NCBI GenBank assembly: GCA_000433255.1
Contig: HF998221.1
Coordinates: 1 to 23,116 of the forward strand
DNA from: Coprobacillus sp. CAG:605
GTDB lineage: Bacteria; Bacillota_I; Bacilli_A; RF39; UBA660
Direction of reading: 5' to 3'
Length of the DNA: 23,116 nucleotides
Below are positions 1 through 6,047 of this stretch, in pieces (within the stretch, counting starts at the first letter, position 1; each line of letters starts with the position of its first letter). Below the pieces are notes generated by a model. The model was not told the origin of the DNA, did no database searches, and worked only from the letters and a program-made list of their open reading frames with translations. Position numbers and translations under genes: made by a program.

Positions 1-2
1 TA

Positions 3-269
3 AGTGAAGGTCAAGAACGTGGAATTGCCATTGGTGAAACTCGTGGAATTGCTATTGGCGAAGCTCGTGGTGAAACTCGTGGAATTGCCATTGGTGAAAC
101 CCGTGGAATTGCTATTGGTGAAGCTCGTGGTTTGAAACGTGGCGAGAATAAGAAAACTGTTGAAAGCATACGTAATATGAAATCAATGGGCTTTGAAGAT
201 AACATCATAATGCAAGCACTTAATACTGATGAATGCACTCTAAAAAACGCTTTGTCATTAAAGATGTAA
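3..269 (+). CDS. C-terminal fragment of Rpn-family (PD-(D/E)XK) recombination-promoting nuclease / putative transposase
   Basis: The reading frame is open from the left edge and stops at TAA 267-269, so only the last 88 residues are visible. They consist of a repeated GIAIGETR / GIAIGEAR segment followed by a short helical tail (RNMKSMGFEDNIIMQAL). Glycine/arginine/glutamate repeats of the GEAKGEAKG kind before a short final helix are typical of Rpn / PD-(D/E)XK transposase-like nucleases of Firmicutes, whose nuclease core lies at the N-terminus. That core is outside the window, so the family call rests on the tail alone. A hairpin terminator follows at once. Any glycine-rich repeat protein with a helical tail is the alternative. 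Confidence 0.55.
   Translation, partial: SEGQERGIAIGETRGIAIGEARGETRGIAIGETRGIAIGEARGLKRGENKKTVESIRNMKSMGFEDNIIMQALNTDECTLKNALSLKM
21..128 (+). repeat. Four 24-bp in-frame coding repeats
   Basis: Copies lie at 21-44, 45-68, 81-104 and 105-128, with half-units at 69-80 and 129-140. The unit begins GGAATTGC and ends CTCGT or CCCGT and encodes GIAIGE(T/A)R. The unit is exactly eight codons, so gain or loss of copies keeps the frame. There are no spacers, so this is not a CRISPR array. Confidence 0.9.
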
Positions 270-272
270 AAC

Positions 273-302
273 GCTTAGCAAATATTGCTAAGCTCCTTTT
301 TT
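273..302 (+). terminator. Rho-independent terminator, probably bidirectional
   Basis: A perfect 9-bp stem (gcttagcaa 273-281 with ttgctaagc 285-293, loop ata) is followed by TCCTTTTTT on the plus strand. It ends the Rpn-type gene. The minus-strand membrane protein gene stops inside the same stem, and its transcript would end in GTTTTA, so the hairpin can serve both genes. Confidence 0.8.
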
Positions 303-653
303 GGTGTTAATACCTAAAACTGATGCAAGGGTACTACCTAAGATTAAGACTAAATAGTAAATAACTTTGGAAAGACTAAAGAAGTCTTTGAAAAATAGAC
401 TGATAATAAAGAGAGTAAGTACTAAGATAGAACCAATCTTTAAACCACTTTTATAACCTTTATTATTACTTTGATGACCATATTTAAAACCTAGAATTAT
501 GAATATTAACAAGGTTGATATAAAAGTGATAATATTACAAGCATTTTTACTTAAGTTGGTGTAAAGATATAATAAAGAAATAAAAAAGTTAGATATTAGG
601 AGGTAGGACATAAAGATACCAAGAGTTTTTAAATATTTTAAAGTATTTTTCAT
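288..653 (-). CDS. TIGR04086 family small membrane protein
   Basis: This is a 121-residue integral membrane protein. Four hydrophobic segments can be seen, at about residues 10-30, 39-56, 71-88 and 95-113. A short polar loop, GFKYGHQSNNKGYKSG, separates helices 2 and 3, and the protein ends GSTLASVLGINTKK. The G-(K)-G-x-K-x-G loop and the closing G-x-x-x-G-I-N motif are what I know from the TIGR04086 / YrzE-like family of Firmicutes, which has no established function. The ATG at 653 is preceded by AGGTGAT at good spacing. The gene is divergent from the DUF421 gene, with about 68 bp between the starts. Its stop lies in the shared terminator hairpin. Confidence 0.75.
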   Translation of the reverse strand: MKNTLKYLKTLGIFMSYLLISNFFISLLYLYTNLSKNACNIITFISTLLIFIILGFKYGHQSNNKGYKSGLKIGSILVLTLFIISLFFKDFFSLSKVIYYLVLILGSTLASVLGINTKKGA

Positions 654-721
654 GCAATCACCTATTAAAATATATGTTTAAAAATATTACTTATGATACA
701 TAATATAAATGGTGATTGTTA

Positions 722-1369
722 ATGGATTTATTAATTATAACAGTAAAAACAATATTTTTTTATTTCTTCATTATTTTGGCTTATCGGATTATGGGTAAAA
801 GGGAGGTAGCTCAATTAGGCATAACTGATTTAATTGTATCAATTTTAATTGCAGAATTAGTAGCTATCTCTATTGAAAATTTTAATGATACAATTTTAAA
901 TACAGTTATTCCTATATCGCTTTTAGTTGTACTTGAAGTGGTATTGGCATTTATCTCGATAAAATCGAAGAAAATAAGATATTTCTTTGATGGCAAGCCA
1001 TCATTAATAATAAGTAATGGGCAAATTAATTATAATGAAATGGTAAAACTAAGATATTCATTAGAAGACTTATTATTTCAATTAAGACAAAATAGTATTA
1101 AAAGCATTGAAGAAGTAGAGTATGCGTTCTTAGAATCTAATGGTAAATTATCGATATTTCCATATAACTTTTTGAAGTTAAAATCAAGTTATCCTATGCC
1201 TTTAATTGTTGATGGTAAGGTTCAAGAGGATGTGTTAGTGGAGGTTAATAAGTCACATTCATGGTTAAAAAAAGAACTTGCAGCGAAAAACTTAAGTTCT
1301 AAAGATATTTTCTATGCGTTTTTAAAGAAAAACAAGATATATGTGATAAGGAAAAGTGATATTGCTTAA
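722..1369 (+). CDS. DUF421 (YetF-type) membrane protein
   Basis: The protein has 215 residues: an N-terminal membrane part with about three helices (residues 1-80) and a C-terminal cytosolic DUF421 domain. The conserved YRIMGKRE motif follows the first helix, and the soluble domain contains LLFQLRQNSIKSIEEVEYAFLE-type sequence and SIFP. DUF421 proteins (YetF, YdfS, YcaP-like) are common in spore-formers; some act in spore germination or envelope functions, but the general role is unclear. The frame opens at TTG 716. GGTGA at 711-715 is six bases from the ATG at 722, so 722 is the start. The last four bases overlap a broken minus-strand regulator gene. Confidence 0.85.
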   Translation: MDLLIITVKTIFFYFFIILAYRIMGKREVAQLGITDLIVSILIAELVAISIENFNDTILNTVIPISLLVVLEVVLAFISIKSKKIRYFFDGKPSLIISNGQINYNEMVKLRYSLEDLLFQLRQNSIKSIEEVEYAFLESNGKLSIFPYNFLKLKSSYPMPLIVDGKVQEDVLVEVNKSHSWLKKELAAKNLSSKDIFYAFLKKNKIYVIRKSDIA

Positions 1370-1610
1370 TGAATTAAAGTTCTTTGATTATTAGATCTAA
1401 TATTCATTTCATCACTAAGTCCTAAAATATAATCAGCAGAAATATTTAAAACAATACAGATATTATAAAGATAAGTAACGGGCATGATATTTATGCCTTT
1501 TTCGTATCTAGCATATTGTTGTTGTTTTAATCCGAGACGATAGCTTAACTCATTTTGAGTTAAATCCCGTTTTTTCTAGCTAACATTAATCTTTCATTAT
1601 AATAAAACAT
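1366..1610 (-). pseudogene. XRE-family HTH regulator, frameshifted
   Basis: The start ATG at 1608-1610 has a good GGAG-type site (cactcc at 1617-1622 on the plus strand). Reading gives MFYYNERLMLARK. After a shift in a run of six T (1570-1575 on the plus strand), it continues RDLTQNELSYRLGLKQQQYARYEKG, then LYNICIVLNISADYILGLSDE, to TAA at 1366-1368. This is a complete XRE/Cro helix-turn-helix of about 80 residues: LTQ-x-E-L-x-x-x-L-G-L, the Y-x-R-Y-E-x-G recognition region and the SADYLLG motif. With seven T the frame would be whole. It is either a pseudogene, a slippage-controlled gene or one sequencing indel. It converges on, and overlaps by two bases, the end of the DUF421 gene. Confidence 0.8.
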
Positions 1611-1734
1611 AAAAATCACTCCGTAAGTTATTAAAATATATATATATCATTTAAGACATTATTTCTTAACTTAAGTAAACCCATTTGTTGTAATATAAGA
1701 CATTTAAAGTTTTTAAACAAAAATTGTAAAAATG

Positions 1735-1764
1735 TTGTCAAAAACGTTGTAAATTTAGTATATT
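1735..1764 (+). promoter_or_regulatory. Probable promoter of the DegV gene
   Basis: TTGTCA (1735-1740), an 18-bp spacer and TATATT (1759-1764) stand 81 bp upstream of the start codon. The rest of 1611-1844 is AT-rich with no gene that I can see. A second candidate -10 (TAGAAT) is near 1791. Confidence 0.45.
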
Positions 1765-1844
1765 AAAAATTATGAAAGGCTTTAATTGTGTTAGAATAGA
1801 ATATGTTACCCCAAAAAATGGGCAATGTTAGAAAGGATGATTAG

Positions 1845-2714
1845 ATGAAAACGATTATAACTAAAGATAGTGGGATTGACCCTATTAATAATTTATATGT
1901 TATTCCAGCTATTGTTAGAAAAGATTTTAAATTAGAATATAAAGATGGTATTGATATTACTAGTGAGGAAGTATTAAAGGGGGTTGATGAGGGACATATT
2001 TATCAAACTGCCGCTCCTAGTATTGAAGATTATGATAAGACATTTAGAGAGGCTTTAAGAAATGGTGATGAAGTGGTTCATTTATCAATGTCTAGTGGTA
2101 TTAGTGAGGGTAGTGTTAACACGGCTAATGTGATGGCCAATAGTGTTTGTCCAGAGAAAATTAGGGTTATTGATACTAAGAATGCTGCTACGGGTGGTAC
2201 TTTAATAGATATATATGCGGAATATTTAGCAAAAGAAGGATTAAGTGCTAAGGAAATAGTTAAAGAGCTAGAAGAATATAAGAAAAGTATTCAAACAGCG
2301 TTTTTTGTTCCAAATCCTATTGGTTTCTTAAATAGTGGAAGAGATAAGACTGATGAATCAATGACGACGAAGTTTAAAAGATTAGGTCTTGGAGCGTTGC
2401 AAAAGTTAGGATATAAGTATCGAGTTGATTTTAATGAAGAAGGAAACTTAAATATTAAAGGCATGATGAGAGGAATTTCACAAACTAAGGCTTATGAAAT
2501 GGTTCAAGAAATAGTTAATGATGATACTATGGAAATGTATGATTCTAATACAGCAGTTTTAGGTACAGTAGCAGAGGGTGTTGTTGATATGGAGACCTTA
2601 GAAAATTATTTGAAGAAATATTTTAACTGTGTCGTAAGAAGGGATATTGGAGCTACTGTAGCGGCATATGGTTCTAAAGATTTAATTGGTTTGAGTTTAA
2701 AAAGAAAAAAATAG
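1845..2714 (+). CDS. DegV family protein (fatty-acid-binding, FakB-like)
   Basis: This is a 289-residue DegV-domain protein, the usual length of the family (about 280-290). The N-terminus has a beta strand leading to DSGIDP, then TAAPSIEDYDKTFREAL. This is followed by HLSMSSGISEGSVNTAN, the S-S-x-x-S-G-T-like lipid carboxylate-binding segment, and then VIDTKNAATGG and a C-terminal RRDIGATVAAYGSKDLIG. Family members bind a fatty acid between two domains; FakB proteins present exogenous fatty acids to the kinase FakA for phosphorylation. No FakA is in the window, so the specific role is inference. AAAGGATG precedes the ATG. The gene stands alone, between its own promoter and a terminator. Confidence 0.9.
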   Translation: MKTIITKDSGIDPINNLYVIPAIVRKDFKLEYKDGIDITSEEVLKGVDEGHIYQTAAPSIEDYDKTFREALRNGDEVVHLSMSSGISEGSVNTANVMANSVCPEKIRVIDTKNAATGGTLIDIYAEYLAKEGLSAKEIVKELEEYKKSIQTAFFVPNPIGFLNSGRDKTDESMTTKFKRLGLGALQKLGYKYRVDFNEEGNLNIKGMMRGISQTKAYEMVQEIVNDDTMEMYDSNTAVLGTVAEGVVDMETLENYLKKYFNCVVRRDIGATVAAYGSKDLIGLSLKRKK

Positions 2715-2743
2715 AAAAAGCTTCTTGAAAAGAGAAGTTTTTT
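2715..2743 (+). terminator. Terminator after the DegV gene
   Basis: The stem is 2715-2725 with 2733-2743 (aaaaagcttct / agaagtttttt, one G-T pair) and the loop is tgaaaag. The 3' arm supplies the U-run. Confidence 0.65.
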
Positions 2744-2753
2744 CGTTTATAAT
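2725..2753 (+). promoter_or_regulatory. Promoter of the pilin operon, -35 box inside the upstream terminator
   Basis: TTGAAA (2725-2730), a 17-bp spacer and TATAAT (2748-2753) form a near-consensus sigma-A promoter 26 bp before the pilin start codon. The -35 box covers the loop of the DegV terminator hairpin. Confidence 0.7.
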
Positions 2754-2778
2754 TTTAATAGTAGAAAGTGGTGGAAGG

Positions 2779-5022
2779 ATGAATAAAAAAGGTTTTACCT
2801 TAGTTGAGGTAATAATGGTGGTTGTGATTCTTGGAATAATTATTGGGATTGCAGTGCCATCTTATATAGCTATATCTAATAATATTAAAGAAAAAAACTA
2901 TAATCAAAAGATGGATAATATTAAATCAAAAGCTTTGGAGTATGCGACCGATAATAATGTTGAATCTATTACAATTCCGGTTAAAGCTTTAATTGAGGAA
3001 GGGTATTTAGCAGAAGAAAATCCGGATAATGGGGAGAACGAGAAAATTACTAATCCTTTAGGAGGATATCTAGATTGTGCTAATATTGATATTGTAAGAA
3101 CTGATGATTCTTATGAGATAAGTTTAAGTGATACATCTAATTGTAGTACGGAGAATATTGTTAATAATAGTAAGATTACAATTGATGTTTATGAGTATCG
3201 GAATAATACTTTAGGAAAAAAGCTAGGTAGTAATGGTAATGTTAGTTGGACTAATAGTGATAAAGTATTATTGTATGCTGATGTTTCAAAGTTAGATGGT
3301 ATAGGTAGTGATACTACTTGGAATTATGGAACATTAAGTAAGAAGAAGAGTGGTAATATTGCTACTTCGCTTACTGTAGATGAAGCTTACGCTAATATAT
3401 ATGTTGTTGAGGCATTAGTATTCTTAAATAGTGAATATACTTTTAGTATTAATACTAATAATGGAGTTGCGACTTCAGTTATATCAGATGAGGCTTATGC
3501 TAATATCTATGTTGTTGAATCATTAGTATTCTTAGATAGTGAATATACTTTTAATATTAATACTAATAGTGGTATGGCTACACAAAAAGTTAATGTAAAA
3601 ATAGATAGAGAAAAACCTATTGCTAATGCTCATGTTGCTAGTGAGTGGACTAAGGGTAATAAGAAAGTTACATTTAGTGGTTCGGATGGTAGTGGATCCG
3701 GTATTAAAGGGTTTTATTTAGGATTTAATAATACTACTCCAACTATTGATATGTTTAATAGGGATTATGAAAATAAAGATGATGATGATTATTTAACTGC
3801 TAATTTAGATGCTGGAAAGTATTATTTATATACTTTAGATAAAGCAGGTAATATATCTGATGCTTATAGTTTTGAAGTGAGTGGTGTTGATAAGAAGGGA
3901 CCAGTATGTAAGTATTCAAATGAAAATACAACATGGACTACACAGGATCAAGTAATTAGATATGGTTGTGATCAAGATAGTGGAACTGGTTGTAAGGTTA
4001 CTTCGGATACTGTTGAAACGATAAAAGATACAACTAAGTATGTTGATAGAAAATGGACTATCGAAGATAATATTGGCAATAAAACAGAGTGCAGCCAAAG
4101 AATTAATGTGTTTATTGATAAAGTTGCACCAACTATTAAATTTAAAAATTCTAATGAATATATTTGGGAATCTACTAATAAGAATATCAGTGATTACTAT
4201 GATTATAGCCAAAGTATAAGTGGAGTATCTATTAGTTGTAATTATAATAATACTAAGAGTTTACCTTTTGGTAAGAATGGAGTAAGTTGTACGATAAGGG
4301 GAGGTTCTGGATTAGCGGCATCTTCTAGTACGGTATTTCATCATCAATATACTGCCGCGGAAGCTTGTAGTGGTGGAAGATATTTACAAAATGGTGTTTG
4401 TAAGATGAATTATTATAATGATGAAGGTCACTGTGGTTGCAATACTTGGAGATATTGTCAGTCATGGGATTGTGGTTCGACAGTAAATACTTGTCGTAAT
4501 TCAGCCTGTGGAGTAGAATGGTATAATACTTGCTCGCATAGCGATTGTGGAATTGCTTATTATAATACTTGTCAACATGCTTCTTGCGGACGTAATCCAG
4601 GTCATTATGTAAATGGTTCTTGTAAAAGCTATAGATGGAATTGTGTTAGAGCTGGTATGAGTGGTTCTTATGTTACTTATGGCGCTACTAATCCTTATCC
4701 TGGTCATTGTAGTAATGGTGGCTGCGTATCTTACAATAGAGTTTATGTCCAAGGCTCAATTAAATCTTGTACGATACCAGCATGTGGTGTTGGAGCATAT
4801 AATTCTTGTGCAACACCTGGCTGTGGTGTAGGAGCATATAGAAATTGTCAAACCGAAGGGTGTGGCAGAACACCAAATTCTTGTAGAACCTCAGCGTGTG
4901 GTTGTGAACGAGGAAATGATTGTACTTTAACTGAACAACAATATCACTATTATTATTGTCATCGAACAGGCAATACTGGTGGTAAGGGAGATTTAAATGG
5001 ATCAACTTGTACATTTAATTAA
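2779..5022 (+). CDS. Large type IV prepilin-like protein with cysteine-rich repeat tail
   Basis: The protein has 747 residues, far longer than the usual 120-200 residues of a pilin. The N-terminus MNKKGFTLVEVIMVVVILGI is a class III signal: prepilin peptidase would cut between G5 and F6, and the glutamate sits at mature position 5. The following 25 hydrophobic residues are the pilin helix. Residues about 130-500 are beta-rich, with a 36-residue tandem duplication (3379-3582) and Ig-like segments with DKAGN/DNIGN motifs resembling bacterial adhesin repeats. From about residue 525 there are some 28 cysteines, including eight C-x4-C-G motifs; about half of these sit in a 13-residue repeat (NTC-x4-CG-x-x-x-Y). 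The frame opens at TTG 2725, but that lies in the promoter; ATG 2779 after GTGGTGGA is the start. Two small anchored proteins follow at 13- and 16-bp spacing. No pilus motor or peptidase is in the window, so assembly is inferred. A pseudopilin-anchored adhesin is equally possible. Confidence 0.85.
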   Translation: MNKKGFTLVEVIMVVVILGIIIGIAVPSYIAISNNIKEKNYNQKMDNIKSKALEYATDNNVESITIPVKALIEEGYLAEENPDNGENEKITNPLGGYLDCANIDIVRTDDSYEISLSDTSNCSTENIVNNSKITIDVYEYRNNTLGKKLGSNGNVSWTNSDKVLLYADVSKLDGIGSDTTWNYGTLSKKKSGNIATSLTVDEAYANIYVVEALVFLNSEYTFSINTNNGVATSVISDEAYANIYVVESLVFLDSEYTFNINTNSGMATQKVNVKIDREKPIANAHVASEWTKGNKKVTFSGSDGSGSGIKGFYLGFNNTTPTIDMFNRDYENKDDDDYLTANLDAGKYYLYTLDKAGNISDAYSFEVSGVDKKGPVCKYSNENTTWTTQDQVIRYGCDQDSGTGCKVTSDTVETIKDTTKYVDRKWTIEDNIGNKTECSQRINVFIDKVAPTIKFKNSNEYIWESTNKNISDYYDYSQSISGVSISCNYNNTKSLPFGKNGVSCTIRGGSGLAASSSTVFHHQYTAAEACSGGRYLQNGVCKMNYYNDEGHCGCNTWRYCQSWDCGSTVNTCRNSACGVEWYNTCSHSDCGIAYYNTCQHASCGRNPGHYVNGSCKSYRWNCVRAGMSGSYVTYGATNPYPGHCSNGGCVSYNRVYVQGSIKSCTIPACGVGAYNSCATPGCGVGAYRNCQTEGCGRTPNSCRTSACGCERGNDCTLTEQQYHYYYCHRTGNTGGKGDLNGSTCTFN
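3379..3582 (+). repeat. Tandem duplication of 36 codons inside the pilin-like gene
   Basis: Bases 3379-3474 and 3487-3582 encode closely similar 32-residue segments, both starting DEAYANIYVVE and both containing SEYTF-x-INTN, offset by exactly 108 bp. The copies differ mainly at scattered single bases, so the duplication is recent relative to the rest of the gene. Confidence 0.9.
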
Positions 5023-5035
5023 GAAAGGATAAAAA

Positions 5036-5494
5036 ATGAAGAAATACTTTAAATATATTTTAATTGCTATTATTTGTCTTATTGTTATTGGATGTGGAAT
5101 TGTAATAGCACTAGTTTTAAAGCCAAAACATTCACTAGATAATGAGTCTTTAGATTCTAAAAAAGAACAATATGAATGTGTATCTACTTTAACGAATGAT
5201 GAAAATTTAGTAGAAAAATCTTTTTTAGAAGTATCTGTAAGTAATAATAGAGTTATAAGTGAAGAGTCTTATGATTATATTGTGGTTAAGGATGATTCAA
5301 TTTATCAAGAAATGAAGAATAGTGATGATTACAAAGATGCTAACTTTAATGATAGTGATAAATCTGTAAAAATTAGTAAGTCTTCAAAAGATATGACTAA
5401 GACTACTGATGGTAAGGATTTAGAATTAAATTATGAAGAATATAGGGAGCAACTTAGTAAAGTAGGGTTTACTTGTACTTTAAAGAGTTCTTAA
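5036..5494 (+). CDS. Small membrane-anchored protein with two-cysteine extracellular domain (paralogue 1)
   Basis: This 152-residue protein has no name that I recognise. It has a short lysine-rich N-terminus (MKKYFKY), one hydrophobic helix at residues 8-28 and a polar, acidic outer domain. That domain has one cysteine near its start (YECVST) and one near its end (GFTCTLK), well placed for a disulfide. The segment KDMTKTTDGKDLELNYEEY recurs almost unchanged in the next gene. VIGC at residues 17-20 resembles a lipobox, but hydrophobic residues continue after the cysteine and the paralogue has glycine there, so I favour a simple membrane anchor. AAGAAAGGAT precedes the ATG, 13 bp after the pilin stop, so it is probably co-transcribed with the pilin-like gene. 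Confidence 0.75.
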   Translation: MKKYFKYILIAIICLIVIGCGIVIALVLKPKHSLDNESLDSKKEQYECVSTLTNDENLVEKSFLEVSVSNNRVISEESYDYIVVKDDSIYQEMKNSDDYKDANFNDSDKSVKISKSSKDMTKTTDGKDLELNYEEYREQLSKVGFTCTLKSS

Positions 5495-5510
5495 ATAAGA
5501 TAGGCGTAGA

Positions 5511-5942
5511 ATGAAGAAATATTTAAAATATATAATTGGTGGTATTTGTTTAATAGCATTGATTTTAGGAATTGGGTTAGTTGTAGTATTAAATCTTAAG
5601 AAAAAACAAGATAGTAATAATAGTGTTTATTATACTTGTACTAAGGAACAAAATACTACGGAGTATAATGTAGCTAGTACAGTTTTAAATATTGAAACTG
5701 TTAATGGTAGGGTAATGATAGAAAAAAGTTATACAGAATTAAAGTTTAGTGATAAAAATGCATATGATTCTTTAAAAAATGTTAATTATGCTTCTCAATA
5801 TAATTATGATGATAGTAAGATGATAATTAATATAGATATTCAAACTAAGGATATGACTAAGACTTCTAATGGTGATGATTTAGAATTGAAGTATGAAGAT
5901 TATAAAGCTGAACTTGTTAAAGAAGGCTTTAGTTGTAAGTAA
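5511..5942 (+). CDS. Small membrane-anchored protein with two-cysteine extracellular domain (paralogue 2)
   Basis: This 143-residue protein is a paralogue of the preceding one. It shares the MKKY-x-KY start, one membrane helix (about residues 8-28), a first cysteine in YYTCTK, the conserved segment KDMTKTSNGDDLELKYEDY and a closing GFSC. It lacks the lipobox-like cysteine. It starts 16 bp after its neighbour, and the upstream site is weak (taggcg), which suggests translation coupled to the gene before. It is the last gene of the probable pilin operon and is followed directly by a terminator. The function is unknown. Shared context suggests that both help to present or fold the cysteine-rich pilin-like protein, which is inference only. 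Confidence 0.75.
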   Translation: MKKYLKYIIGGICLIALILGIGLVVVLNLKKKQDSNNSVYYTCTKEQNTTEYNVASTVLNIETVNGRVMIEKSYTELKFSDKNAYDSLKNVNYASQYNYDDSKMIINIDIQTKDMTKTSNGDDLELKYEDYKAELVKEGFSCK

Positions 5943-5968
5943 GAAACATTAATTGTGTTTCTTTTTTT
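5941..5968 (+). terminator. Terminator of the pilin operon
   Basis: The stem is aagaaac (5941-5947) with gtttctt (5957-5963), followed by a run of seven T. It begins within the stop codon of the last operon gene. Confidence 0.8.
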
Positions 5969-6026
5969 GTCAAGTTATTGCCTTTTAGTAGCTTATCTTA
6001 AGAGTTTTTGTTACAATTAAGTTAGG

Positions 6027-6040
6027 TATAATAAAGGAGG
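6027..6040 (+). promoter_or_regulatory. -10 box and strong ribosome binding site of ppdK
   Basis: TATAAT at 6027-6032 is followed directly by AAAGGAGG (6033-6040), seven bases from the ATG at 6048. The -35 box is poor (TTTTTG, 6005-6010, 16-bp spacing). If this -10 is used, the transcript would start inside or just before the ribosome site, so a start further upstream is also possible. Confidence 0.4.
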
Positions 6041-6047
6041 AGATAAT

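Noticed and set aside
21..128. CRISPR-like array
   Set aside because: The repeats are contiguous and in frame, with no spacers.
11..238. Minus-strand open frame over the 24-bp repeats
   Set aside because: It is the antisense of the repeat-coding tail of the Rpn-type gene, with a low-complexity PRVSPMAI product and no ribosome site.
2725..2778. Upstream TTG start of the pilin-like protein
   Set aside because: It lies in the terminator and promoter and would bury the class III signal peptide; ATG 2779 fits.
3916..5014. Several minus-strand open frames inside the pilin-like gene
   Set aside because: They are antisense shadows of the long low-GC gene, with no start signals and improbable composition.
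5036..5110. Lipoprotein signal in paralogue 1 (VIGC)
   Set aside because: The hydrophobic helix continues past the cysteine, and the paralogue has glycine at that place.
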